Shown here: positions 33,657-42,140 of the stretch, one piece after another | How the letters are laid out: every line of letters starts with the position of its first letter | Position numbering within the stretch: the first letter of the stretch is position 1 | Assembly: GCF_030817415.1 (NCBI RefSeq) | Contig: NZ_JAUSZI010000002.1 | Coordinates: 5,084,001-5,148,000 of the forward strand | Source: Streptomyces umbrinus | Lineage (GTDB): Bacteria; Actinomycetota; Actinomycetes; Streptomycetales; Streptomycetaceae | Length of the DNA stretch: 64,000 bases | Direction of reading: 5' to 3' | Notes under the pieces: model-generated | What the model was told of the DNA's origin: nothing | Seen by the model: the letters and a program-made list of their open reading frames with translations, nothing else | The model's database searches: none | Made by a program: the position numbers and the translations under genes

Positions 33657-35182
33657 GCGCCCGCCTCCACCCTCTTCTTCGTACGGCGCTTCGGTGCCGT
33701 CTCCGGCGCGGGCGGCGGCCGCAACAGGTCGTACTCCCCCAGGTCCACGCGCCGAGTCGCGCCACGGAACTCGGTGGTCGTGCCGGGCCAGATGGTGGTG
33801 TTGACGCCGTTGTCGTCGAGGTACCAGCTGGTGCAGCCGCCGGTGTTCCAGACCGTGCGCTTCATACGCTCCTGGACGCGGTGGTTCCAGGCGTCGACCG
33901 CGCCGGGCCGTGCGTCGAGGGCGGCCGGTCCGCCGAGCACCTCCAACTGCTTCACGTAGTCGGCCATGTAGTTGAGCTGGGACTCGATCATCAGGATCAT
34001 GCTGGAGTTCCCGAGGCCGGTGTTCGGTCCGATGATCGTCATCCAGTTGGGGAACCCGGCCGCCGTCGCGCCCCGCAGCGACTTCATGCCGGACTGCCAC
34101 GCCTCGGCGAGCGTCTTGCCCTCCGCGCCCACGACCCGGTCGGCGATCGGCATGTCGGTGACATGGAAGCCCGTGCCGAAGACGATCGCGTCGACCTCGG
34201 CCTCGGTCCCGTCGGCGGCCACGACGGTCGACCCGCGGACCTCGCCGAGTCCGCTCGCGACCACGTCCACATTGGGCTGCGCGAGGGCCGGGTAGTACGT
34301 GCTGGAGAGCAGGATGCGCTTGCAGCCGATGCGGTAGGACGGGGTCAACTTGGCCCTGAGCTGCGGGTCCTTGATCGCCCGGGCCATGTTCCGCTTGGCC
34401 AGTTGCTCGACGATTCCGAGCTCGTCGGGGCGCTTGGTGAACGCCTGGACCTGCAACTCCCGCAGGCCCCACAGGAGTCCGCGCCGGGCCTGCGAGGTGA
34501 AGGGCAGCTGCCGGTGGAGCCAGCGCTCGGCCCCGCTGATGGCCCGGTCGACGCGGGGCATCACCCAGGGCGGGGTGCGCTGGAAGAGGGTGAGCTTCGC
34601 GACGTCCGGCTGGATGCTCGGCACGATCTGGATGGCCGAGGCCCCCGTACCGATCATCGCGACCCGCTTGCCGCGCAGGTCGTAGTCGTGGTCCCAGCGG
34701 GCCGAGTGGAAGACCTTGCCGGGGAAGGTGTCGAGGCCGGGAACGTCCGGGACCTTGGGATCGGAGAGCGGCCCGGTCGCGGAGACGACGACGTCGGCGG
34801 TGAGCGTCCCACTGCTGGTCTCGATGACCCAGCGCAGCTTCGCTCCGTCCCAGGTCATCATCTTCACTTCCGAGTTGAAGCGAAGGTGCGACCGGAGCCG
34901 GAAGACGTCAGCGACGTGCTCCAGATAGGCGCGGATGTGCTCCTGCCCGGAGAAGGTGCGCGGCCAGTCGGGATTGGGCGCGAACGAGAACGAGTAGAGG
35001 TGGGACGGCACGTCACAGGCGCAGCCCGGATAACTGTTGTCCCGCCAGGTCCCGCCCACGCTGTCGGCCCGCTCCAGGACGACGAAGTCGGTGACGCCCT
35101 CACGACGCAACCGCACAGCGGCTCCGAGCCCACCGAATCCGGAGCCGATCACCGCCACCCGTACATGCTCGTGCTGGGTCAT
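33653..35182 (-). CDS. Flavin-containing/Baeyer-Villiger-type monooxygenase
   Basis: A 509-residue FAD- and NADPH-dependent monooxygenase. The FAD Rossmann motif is VAVIGSGFGGLGAAVRL. The BVMO-type fingerprint is FPGKVFHSARWDHDYDL, and the NADPH motif is VAMIGTGASAIQIVP. WRDNSYPGCACDVPSHLYSF is typical of the family. The ATG at 35182 follows GGAGG. It leads an operon with the alpha/beta-hydrolase and the SDR. Ketone-to-ester oxidation followed by ester cleavage would fit if the hydrolase were active. It is divergent from a merR gene, the likely regulator. Confidence 0.92.
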   Translation of the reverse strand: MTQHEHVRVAVIGSGFGGLGAAVRLRREGVTDFVVLERADSVGGTWRDNSYPGCACDVPSHLYSFSFAPNPDWPRTFSGQEHIRAYLEHVADVFRLRSHLRFNSEVKMMTWDGAKLRWVIETSSGTLTADVVVSATGPLSDPKVPDVPGLDTFPGKVFHSARWDHDYDLRGKRVAMIGTGASAIQIVPSIQPDVAKLTLFQRTPPWVMPRVDRAISGAERWLHRQLPFTSQARRGLLWGLRELQVQAFTKRPDELGIVEQLAKRNMARAIKDPQLRAKLTPSYRIGCKRILLSSTYYPALAQPNVDVVASGLGEVRGSTVVAADGTEAEVDAIVFGTGFHVTDMPIADRVVGAEGKTLAEAWQSGMKSLRGATAAGFPNWMTIIGPNTGLGNSSMILMIESQLNYMADYVKQLEVLGGPAALDARPGAVDAWNHRVQERMKRTVWNTGGCTSWYLDDNGVNTTIWPGTTTEFRGATRRVDLGEYDLLRPPPAPETAPKRRTKKRVEAGA

Positions 35183-35220
35183 CCCGACGCCTCCATTGCC
35201 GCGTACGACGCTGCCGACTC

Positions 35221-35238
35221 CGCCAGTGAATACTGGCG
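35221..35238. promoter_or_regulatory. Inverted repeat in the FMO-MerR divergent promoter
   Basis: CGCCAGT-GAAT-ACTGGCG is a perfect 7-bp inverted repeat, 39 bp upstream of the FMO start and 86 bp from merR. A second small palindrome (GTTACCGACGGTAC, about 35297-35310) lies nearer merR. These are candidate MerR sites. Confidence 0.5.
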
Positions 35239-35323
35239 CAATGGGAGCGTAGAGCAGCTCCATACCGATGGGTAGGGGTCCGGGGGAAGGAAAGTTACCG
35301 ACGGTACGACATAGGCTTCCCGC

Positions 35324-36046
35324 GTGGCGGACAAGCGGGAGTACCGAATGGAGGAGCTGGCCAGGGAGGCCGGCATCACCGTGCGCACGCTGCGCTTCTA
35401 CCGCGAGCGCAAGCTGATCCCGCCACCGCGCCGCGAGGGCCGCATCGCCTGGTACGACGAGGACCACCTCGCCCGGCTGCGCACGATCGCCGCCCTCCTG
35501 GAACGCGGCCACACCCTGAACGGCATCGCCGAACTCGCCGAGGCCTTCGACCACGGCCGCGACGTCGGCGACCTCCTCGGCCTGGGCGCGCCCACGGAGG
35601 AGACACCGGTCCGCCTGTCGCCGGAGGAACTGGCGGACGTGTTCGGCGAAGAGGCGACGCCGGAGAACCTGTCGGCGGCGCTCGACCTGGGCTACCTCGG
35701 CACGGACGGCGGCGAGATCGTCCACGTGAGCCGGCGCCTCCTGGACACATCGGCGGCACTGGTCCGCGAGGGCATCCCGCTCGCTGACGTCCTGGCCGCG
35801 GCCCGCCGCGTCCGCGACCACGCCGACGCCCTCGCCGAGCTGTTCACCGAGCTCGTCCTGACACAGGGCGGCCGAACGACGGACGACCTCAAGCGATTGC
35901 GGCCGCTGGCGAAGAGCGTGGTGGACGCGGAGGTGTCGATGGCCCTGGACCGAAAGCTGGGGAGACTGACGGGCGCCACTGGACCCGAGGAGCAGGCTCC
36001 GCCTCGCGCAGCGAAGGCGCGCCGATCCACGCACGAAGCACCTTGA
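35324..36046 (+). CDS. MerR-family transcriptional regulator
   Basis: The 240-residue protein has a winged helix at the N-terminus (YRMEELAREAGITVRTLRFY, RERKLIPPPRREGRIAWYDE) followed by a dimerisation helix and a 120-residue C-terminal domain rich in helices. No Cys-based metal site is present. It starts with GTG at 35324 and reads away from the FMO operon, which it probably controls. Confidence 0.9.
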   Translation: MADKREYRMEELAREAGITVRTLRFYRERKLIPPPRREGRIAWYDEDHLARLRTIAALLERGHTLNGIAELAEAFDHGRDVGDLLGLGAPTEETPVRLSPEELADVFGEEATPENLSAALDLGYLGTDGGEIVHVSRRLLDTSAALVREGIPLADVLAAARRVRDHADALAELFTELVLTQGGRTTDDLKRLRPLAKSVVDAEVSMALDRKLGRLTGATGPEEQAPPRAAKARRSTHEAP

Positions 36047-36199
36047 ACCGACGCAACTTCCCACAAACACCGTGAAGTTCACCCTTTCGAGTGACGCGAG
36101 GGAACAGAGGTGCGACCGACAGCTGTGTGGTCATAGGTTTCAGGGGCCCGGTCACCCCGACGGGAACTCCACCTGGAACGAGTAGGGAGAACTCCGAAC

Positions 36200-36415
36200 T
36201 TGATTCACAAATCGCCCGTCCTTGGCACCGCCGCCGTGCTCCTTGCCCTGGCCACGGCGCCGGCGTCAGCCGCCGACGAACCCGCCACGGCGACCGGCCG
36301 CCAGAGCACGACGCAGGCCGCGGGCAACCAAGTGATGTGGTCCAGCAAGCAGTTGCAGCCCCAGCAGGTGATGTGGTCCGGCCAGTTGGCACAGCCCCAG
36401 CAGGTCATGTGGTGA
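36200..36415 (+). CDS. Secreted small peptide with three QVMW repeats
   Basis: I do not recognise this family. From a TTG at 36200 (GGGAG 11 bases upstream) it encodes 71 residues. MIHKSPVLGTAAVLLALATA is a signal peptide, with a probable cleavage after PASA. A Thr/Ala/Gln-rich linker follows, then NQVMWSSKQLQP, QQVMWSGQLAQP and QQVMW at the very C-terminus. This gives three copies of a 12-residue unit ending in Met-Trp. The repeat is preserved at protein and DNA level. The gene is followed by a perfect 16-bp hairpin and lies next to an AfsR-like regulator. A signal peptide hormone, surface-binding peptide or processed precursor are possibilities. Confidence 0.7.
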   Translation: MIHKSPVLGTAAVLLALATAPASAADEPATATGRQSTTQAAGNQVMWSSKQLQPQQVMWSGQLAQPQQVMW

Positions 36416-36447
36416 AGCAGGTGACGAACGACTGAGGATCAGCGTGC

Positions 36448-36490
36448 GGCGACCGGGTTCCCCTCCTCGTGGGTGGGGAACCCGGTCGCC
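36448..36490. terminator. Perfect 16-bp hairpin
   Basis: GGCGACCGGGTTCCCC (36448-36463) pairs exactly with GGGGAACCCGGTCGCC (36475-36490), loop 11 bases. It sits between the convergent peptide gene and the large regulator gene and should terminate both. Confidence 0.85.
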
Positions 36491-36576
36491 GACCGCAGCG
36501 AGGGGCCGCCGGGGGTTCGCGGGAGTTCGCCGGAGTTCGCCGGGGGGATCAAGGCTCCGTCGGCAGCCTCCGTGCT

Positions 36577-39500
36577 TCAGGAACCGGTGGCTCCCCAACT
36601 GGCGAGGAGACAGCGCAGTTCCTCCGCTTCCACGGCCGCACCGAGTCTCTGATAGAGCGCCAGCGCACGCTCGGCGTACGGCCGGGCCGAGTCGATTCCC
36701 CGCGCGTGAAGGTGCGTTCGGGCCAGTCCGGCCAGCGCGTGCGCCGAGCCGAGAGGGAAGCCGAACTTCTCCGCGATCCGCAGGGCACTCCCGTACGTCT
36801 CCAGTGCGACGCCCAACTGGCCCACCGTGCGCTGCGTGTCGGCGATACCCACAAGGGCGCGCTGGCGCTCGTACTGGTTGTCGATCCGCCGGGAGACCCG
36901 CTCCGCCGTGCTGAAGTGGCGCAGTGCCTCGTCCATCCGCCCGGACTCCGCACAGGCCGCGCCGAGACTGTTCAAGGCATTCACTTCGCCGACGGCGTCC
37001 TCACTGGCCCGGTGACTGGCGAGGGCGCGTCGGAAGCAGACCAGGGCCAGTTCCGGCCTGCCGGTGACGCGATGGACGGTCCCGAGGTTCGTATCCAAAA
37101 TGGCCAGCTCCTGGCGCCCGCCGAAGCGGCGTGCCAAAGCCAGGGACTGCTCATAGTGGCTGCGGGCCTCTTCGTACAGCCCCTCGGCGAAGTAGATCTC
37201 CCCCATGTTGTTCAGGGCCTTCACCTGGCCGTGCGCGTTCCGCAGATCCCGGTGGATCTCCAGCATGGCCCTGAAGCGGTGCATCGCTCTGGCGTACTCG
37301 GCTCCGAAGATCAGGGCGGCTCCCTGCACATTGAGGCTCTCGGCCACGCCGTAGCGGTCACCGACCTGTTGGTAGAGCGCGAGAGCGCGGTCCAGTTCGT
37401 GCAAGGACATCTCGCCTCGCCCCGCCGCGAGATGGGCCCGGCCGATCTCGAAGAGAGCGTCGGCGCGACCGTGCACATCGTCCAGTTCCTCGAAGAGGGA
37501 CAGCGCCTCAGCCGCACAGTGGAGTGCCTCGCCGTGGTTCTCCTGGGCCAGTACGTCCGCTCGCTCCACCAGCGTCTGGGCCAGCGCCTGATGGTCGTCC
37601 CCAACGCGGAGGGCGGCCAGGGCGGCGGCGTGGAACTCGGCCGTGAGATCCCGGACACCCCACAACTTCAGCGCATAGGCCAGCACATGGGGAAAGAGCG
37701 GGGCGAAGTCCGGAAAGTCGGCGGCGGCCGTTCGGGCCACGGCCAGCAGGTTCGCACGCTCCAAGGTGAGCCAGGCCGATGCCGCGTCGACCGCTTCGGC
37801 CTCGGCCCCGGGGCCGGCCTCAGGGCCGCTCTCGGCTTCGGGCCCGGGCCCGATTTCGGCACTGGTGAAGTCCGGTGCGCAGGAAGAGAAACGCTCCTGG
37901 CCGATGGGCCGTCTGCGGCGGCGCGGATACGCGAGCCGGTCGGCGCGGTCGGCTGCCGTGAGGTAGTAGGACATCAGGCGGCGGAGCGCTCCGTCCCGTG
38001 CCGTCGGCGGGTCCTCGGCGCGGCATAATCGCCCCCCGAACGCGCGGGCCAGGTCGTGCAGTTGATAGCGGTCGCGCACCGGCTCGTTGAGCAGGTGCCG
38101 GTCGAGGAGGTCGTCCGCCGCGCGGCGGATCTCCTCGGTGTCGGGGCCCCCGCACAGCGCGGTCGCCGCCTCCAGAGTGATGTCGGGGCCCGGGTGCAGC
38201 GCCAGATGGCGGAAGAGCAGCCGCGCGGAGGCGTCGAGATCCGAGTAGGAGAGCTGGAAGGCAGCGGCGACCCGTCGGTCGAATTCGTCCAGTCTGTCCC
38301 CGGCGCGCGTCAGCCGGTCGGCCACGTACTCCAGGTCCCAGGTGTCCCGGTGCCGGAACCGGCTCGCGAGCAACTGGACCGTGAGCGGATGGCAGCTGCA
38401 CAACTCCACGACGCGGCGCAGTGCGGAGGTGTCGGAGACCCTCGCCGCGCCCACGATCCGAGCGAAGAGCGAGGCCGCCTCCGACACGGACAGCACGTCC
38501 AGCGGGACGGACATGGCGCCGTCGAGGCCGGCGAGCCGATTGCGACTGGCCACGATCGCGTGACACTCCGGCGAGCCGGGCAGCAACGGCCGCACCTGCT
38601 CGGCGTCGCGCGCGTTGTCGAGCACCACGAGGACGCGGTGGTAGGCGGTCCACTCCCGCCAGCGCGCGGTCCGTTCGTCGAGGGTCTCGGGAAGCGGATC
38701 GGGCACGCCGACGGTGTGCAGCAGGAAGGCCAGGGCGTCGGCCGGTTCGTACGGCGGCTGGTCGCTGTAGCCGCGCAGGTCGACGTAGAACTGTCCTGCG
38801 GGGTAGCGGGACCTCATCCGGTACGCGGCATGGATGATCAGCGCCGACTTGCCGACTCCGGGCATGCCGTGCACCACCGTGAGGGGCAGGGCTGTCCCGT
38901 TTCCCTCGGGGGACGAGACGGTCGCGGCGAGCATGGCCTCCAGCTCGCTCCCCCGGCCGGTGAAGTCCCTGGTGTCACGGGGCAGGCTGCTTCCCACGGG
39001 CCCCTTGTCCGCGGCGCCCGTCGGCCGTCGCGGGTCGCCCACGCCCGGATCTCGTACGGAGGATTCCTCGCCGGATTCGGCAGGGACCTGCTCGGGCGCC
39101 TCACCGGAGCCGGCAGGGACCGCCAGGGCGACGGGCGCCGGATCCCGCGGGGCCGGCTCCCGCAGGACGGGGTCCTGCCTGAGGACGCGGTGGTGCAGGT
39201 CCTGGAGGTCCACCCCCGGGTCGATGCCCAGTTCGTCGGCCAGTCGGCCATGGGTCTCCCGGTAAAGAGCCAGTGCCTCGCCGTCGCGGCCCGAGCGGTA
39301 GAGGGCCAGCATCAGGGCGGCGACGGCCTGTTGGGCGAGGGGATCGAGGGAGACCAGTTCGTGGAGTTCGCCGACGAGGTCGGCGTGCCGGCCCAACTCC
39401 AGTTCCAGGCGGATGCGTTCCTCCCGTACCCGCCGGTGGTCCTCGGTCAGCCGGGCCCGCGCGGAGGCGGCCCAGGCGCCGGTGAACTCCGCGAACGGCT

Positions 39501-39921
39501 CCCCGCGCCAGAGCGCCTGAGCGGCGTGCAGCAGACCGACGGCGTACTCCGTGTCGCCCCGCCCGGCCGCCGCACGTGCCTGCGCGCGCAGTTGTTCGAG
39601 GCGTACGAAGTCCACGTCGTCCTCGTGCTCGACGCGCAGCCGGTAGCGGCGCGGCGCCGCCCGCTCGACCAGCGCGTCGTCGCCGACGGCACGGTGGAGC
39701 CTGGTGCGCAGCCGCGAGAGATACGTGCGCAGCGCCTCCACGGGAGCCGCGGGCAGATCGTCGTCGTCCCAGACCCGCTCGACGAGCGTGTCCACGGAGA
39801 CCGGATCTCCCCGGGAGTAGAGCAGGATCCCGAGGACGCACCGTTCCTTCAGCGAGCCGAGCGTGTACTGACGTCCCTGGTGCCACAGTTCGAGAGGCCC
39901 CAGCGCAAGGAGGTCCACCAT
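36577..39921 (-). CDS. AfsR-like SARP regulator (SARP, NB-ARC, TPR)
   Basis: A 1114-residue transcriptional regulator of the AfsR type. The N-terminal OmpR-like DNA-binding domain starts LLALGPLELWHQG and is followed by the bacterial transcriptional activation domain (residues to about 260). A Pro/Glu-rich linker leads to an NB-ARC NTPase with P-loop VHGMPGVGKSALI (Lys358) and Walker B RVLVVLDNARD. The C-terminal third is a series of tetratricopeptide repeats such as LNNMGEIYFAEGLYEEARSH. The start is uncertain: ATG 39921 or GTG 39918 fit the family. It is divergent from a GT-B-like gene across a 139-310 bp spacer with a direct repeat. Its targets are unknown. Confidence 0.92.
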   Translation of the reverse strand: MVDLLALGPLELWHQGRQYTLGSLKERCVLGILLYSRGDPVSVDTLVERVWDDDDLPAAPVEALRTYLSRLRTRLHRAVGDDALVERAAPRRYRLRVEHEDDVDFVRLEQLRAQARAAAGRGDTEYAVGLLHAAQALWRGEPFAEFTGAWAASARARLTEDHRRVREERIRLELELGRHADLVGELHELVSLDPLAQQAVAALMLALYRSGRDGEALALYRETHGRLADELGIDPGVDLQDLHHRVLRQDPVLREPAPRDPAPVALAVPAGSGEAPEQVPAESGEESSVRDPGVGDPRRPTGAADKGPVGSSLPRDTRDFTGRGSELEAMLAATVSSPEGNGTALPLTVVHGMPGVGKSALIIHAAYRMRSRYPAGQFYVDLRGYSDQPPYEPADALAFLLHTVGVPDPLPETLDERTARWREWTAYHRVLVVLDNARDAEQVRPLLPGSPECHAIVASRNRLAGLDGAMSVPLDVLSVSEAASLFARIVGAARVSDTSALRRVVELCSCHPLTVQLLASRFRHRDTWDLEYVADRLTRAGDRLDEFDRRVAAAFQLSYSDLDASARLLFRHLALHPGPDITLEAATALCGGPDTEEIRRAADDLLDRHLLNEPVRDRYQLHDLARAFGGRLCRAEDPPTARDGALRRLMSYYLTAADRADRLAYPRRRRRPIGQERFSSCAPDFTSAEIGPGPEAESGPEAGPGAEAEAVDAASAWLTLERANLLAVARTAAADFPDFAPLFPHVLAYALKLWGVRDLTAEFHAAALAALRVGDDHQALAQTLVERADVLAQENHGEALHCAAEALSLFEELDDVHGRADALFEIGRAHLAAGRGEMSLHELDRALALYQQVGDRYGVAESLNVQGAALIFGAEYARAMHRFRAMLEIHRDLRNAHGQVKALNNMGEIYFAEGLYEEARSHYEQSLALARRFGGRQELAILDTNLGTVHRVTGRPELALVCFRRALASHRASEDAVGEVNALNSLGAACAESGRMDEALRHFSTAERVSRRIDNQYERQRALVGIADTQRTVGQLGVALETYGSALRIAEKFGFPLGSAHALAGLARTHLHARGIDSARPYAERALALYQRLGAAVEAEELRCLLASWGATGS

Positions 39922-40160
39922 CTCCCCCAGATGGTTCAGCCGCTTCCTCCCACTCACTGTCAGGGCACTGCCGGAACCGCCGGAGGGAGCGGAGCGGGGC
40001 GCACAGGCGCGTGAGGGGCGCATGCCAAGTCCGCGCACTCCCCTCAGGTGATCCGCAAGCTCTCCCGTACGGAGACTGCAAGGTTTCTGCAAGCCCGGCG
40101 TCCAGCCCCCGGGGCAGACAAGGACGGTGGGGCCGCACTGCCGCGAGCGGGTGGCCCCTC

Positions 40161-40203
40161 TTCAACTCACTGAGCCAACTCGCTTCAACTCACTGAGCCA
40201 ACA
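40161..40203. promoter_or_regulatory. 19-bp direct repeat, period 23 bp
   Basis: TTCAACTCACTGAGCCAAC occurs at 40161-40179 and again at 40184-40202, without mismatch. It is about 30 bp upstream of the ATG at 40232, between it and the divergent SARP gene. SARPs bind direct repeats, so this could be the target of the adjacent regulator, or it could be a simple duplication. Confidence 0.55.
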
Positions 40204-40231
40204 AGGGAGTTGGCGTGACGGGGGAGTACGT

Positions 40232-41497
40232 ATGAGTATGACGATGCCGGATGCCGACCGGCGTCTGGCGGTGCCCTTGCGTCTGGACGTCGAGCGCTGG
40301 GCCACCTTCCGGATACGCAAGAGGGTGCTCGCCGTGGTGCACACGGTGACCTCCGCGCGGCGACTGCTGGAAGCGGTCCGGCTGCTGGAGGGCGACCCGA
40401 GGGTCCAAGTGGTCTTCACCACGGCCGCGGATGTCTTCAACCACGGCGTGGACACGTTCCTTGAGGACACCCGGGCGCTGGTCGTGCCCTGGAGCCAGGC
40501 CGTGCACACCCGGTTCGACCTCGCGCTGGCCGCGAGCTACGGCGGTCTGCACGAGCTGCACGTCCCGGTGATCGTGCTCCCGCACGGCGCCTCGTACAAC
40601 AAACGGGTCTCCGCGCCCGGCGACCACCGCGGGCGGGCCGTGGCGGAGCGCGAGGTGTACGGACTGGGCCGGCAGTGGCTGGTCAGGGACGGCGTGGTCG
40701 TCCCCTCAGCCATCGTGCTGGCACACGAGGACGACCGGGCACGCCTCGGCCGCGAGTGCCCCGAGGCGCTGCCCGTCGCGGAGGTCGTCGGGGACCCCTG
40801 CTACGACCGCGTGGTAGCGAGCCTGCCCTCGCGTGCCCTGTACCGGGAGGCCCTGCGCACCGGGCCGCGTCAGGAGCTGGTGCTCGTCTGCTCCACCTGG
40901 GGACCCGACTCGCTCCTCGGACAGCAGTGGGACCTGCTGGAGCGGCTGGCCGCCGAGCTTCCCCGGGAGGAGTTCCGCATCGTGGTCATGCTGCACTCCA
41001 ACGTCTGGAACGCACACAGCGAATGGCACATCCGCAGCGCCTTCGCCCGGCTGAACCGGTCCGGCGTCGGGCTGGTCGGCCAGCACGCGGAGTGGTGCGG
41101 GGCGGTCGTCGCCGCCGACTACATCGTGAGCGACCACGGTTCCGTGTCGCTCTACGGCGCGATGACCGGTGCGCGGATCCTGACGGCCGGCTCCCCGGAC
41201 ACGGAGCTGGACCCCTGCTCGCCGATGGCCGAACTGCGCTCCCTGGCACCCCGGATCCGTACGGACCGTCCGCTGCGCAGGCAACTGCGGCAGAGCTCCG
41301 CCGCGTACCGCTCGGAGCTGTACACGCGGATCGCGGGCCGGCTCAGCTCGGAGCCGGGCCGGTTCGCCCGCCGGATGCGCGCGCTGCTGTACCGCCGGCT
41401 CCGGCTGCGCCCACCGGCCGCTGCACTCACCGCGGAGCGGGCACGGCTGCCGTTCGTCGTGCGCTGCGACGAGCCGGGGGCACAGGCTCATGAGTGA
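40232..41497 (+). CDS. Unassigned GT-B-like protein (CDP-glycerol glycerophosphotransferase-like)
   Basis: The 421-residue soluble protein begins [20 protein letters not shown]. Features that suggest a GT-B fold are an N-terminal segment [35 protein letters not shown], a domain-linker region [16 protein letters not shown] and a C-terminal [18 protein letters not shown]. These resemble the S-D-x-S-S-x-x-x-D region of teichoic-acid polymerases and of capsule glycosyltransferases. No catalytic assignment can be made. The ATG at 40232 has GGGGAG upstream. It overlaps the following small gene by 8 bp, so the two probably act together. The AfsR-like gene is divergent. Confidence 0.65.
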   Translation: MSMTMPDADRRLAVPLRLDVERWATFRIRKRVLAVVHTVTSARRLLEAVRLLEGDPRVQVVFTTAADVFNHGVDTFLEDTRALVVPWSQAVHTRFDLALAASYGGLHELHVPVIVLPHGASYNKRVSAPGDHRGRAVAEREVYGLGRQWLVRDGVVVPSAIVLAHEDDRARLGRECPEALPVAEVVGDPCYDRVVASLPSRALYREALRTGPRQELVLVCSTWGPDSLLGQQWDLLERLAAELPREEFRIVVMLHSNVWNAHSEWHIRSAFARLNRSGVGLVGQHAEWCGAVVAADYIVSDHGSVSLYGAMTGARILTAGSPDTELDPCSPMAELRSLAPRIRTDRPLRRQLRQSSAAYRSELYTRIAGRLSSEPGRFARRMRALLYRRLRLRPPAAALTAERARLPFVVRCDEPGAQAHE

Positions 41498-42140
41498 CTT
41501 GGCCGACCCCTTCATCGCTTCCTGTGCGGCTGCCTTCGCCGCTTCCTGTGTCGCCTCCATCGACGAGCGGCTGCGGGCGCCCTCGGTCCACGAGGTGGAG
41601 GTCACGCTGGCGCTGCCGGGTCAGGACCGTCCGTTCGTGGACCGGCATCTGCGGGTCGCGCTCCCCGCCCCGAGCCCCTGGCCGCCGCTGGCGGACGTCC
41701 TGCTCGCACCGGACGCACCGGACGCACCGAGCGGAGGAAGCACGAGAGGCACGGGAGGCGCGGCGGCCGACGCGATGGCCGCCGGCCACCCGGGCGCCGC
41801 GGTGGTCGCGGTGCACCACGGGACCCGTCTGTGCCGGCTGCGGCTCGGGCCGTACGACTCCGGCGCCACCCGCGCGCCACTCTCACTGACGCTCACCGCG
41901 TGCCATGCCGCCCTGCGCCCCTGGCCCGTCTGGGCCTCGCTGGCGCACGCCTGGCTGGTAGCCCACGCGGGAACGTCTTGGCGAGGGGCTGCCCGAACCG
42001 GCGCATGCCAACCGGGGGCGCCTCTCCCAGAAACTCCTCAGCCGCGGTCTCCTGGGCCGGAGGCGGCCCCGCCCTCGTCGAGCCTCCGCAGCCGCTCCCG
42101 CACGCCCTCGGCCGGTCCCGGCCGGTTCACGCCGACGTAG
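41490..42140 (+). CDS. Hypothetical protein, partner of the GT-B-like protein
   Basis: I do not recognise this protein. The 216-residue product starts [20 protein letters not shown] and has a beta-rich middle ([40 protein letters not shown]) interrupted by a Gly/Thr/Ala linker. The last 60 residues are Pro/Ser/Arg-rich and overlap, on the opposite strand, the 3' end of the NB-ARC gene by 103 bp. The overlap and composition make the extreme C-terminus doubtful, although no earlier in-frame stop exists. Confidence 0.6.
   Translation: MSDLADPFIASCAAAFAASCVASIDERLRAPSVHEVEVTLALPGQDRPFVDRHLRVALPAPSPWPPLADVLLAPDAPDAPSGGSTRGTGGAAADAMAAGHPGAAVVAVHHGTRLCRLRLGPYDSGATRAPLSLTLTACHAALRPWPVWASLAHAWLVAHAGTSWRGAARTGACQPGAPLPETPQPRSPGPEAAPPSSSLRSRSRTPSAGPGRFTPT

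Noticed and set aside
33657..36082. Extension of the FMO reading frame to 36082
   Set aside because: The extra N-terminus is antisense to the merR gene; the FAD motif begins ten residues after the ATG at 35182.
41490..42140. Effector partner carrying the VQAG motif of the NB-ARC protein
   Set aside because: Its C-terminus is Pro/Ser/Arg-rich and shows no similarity to the motif.
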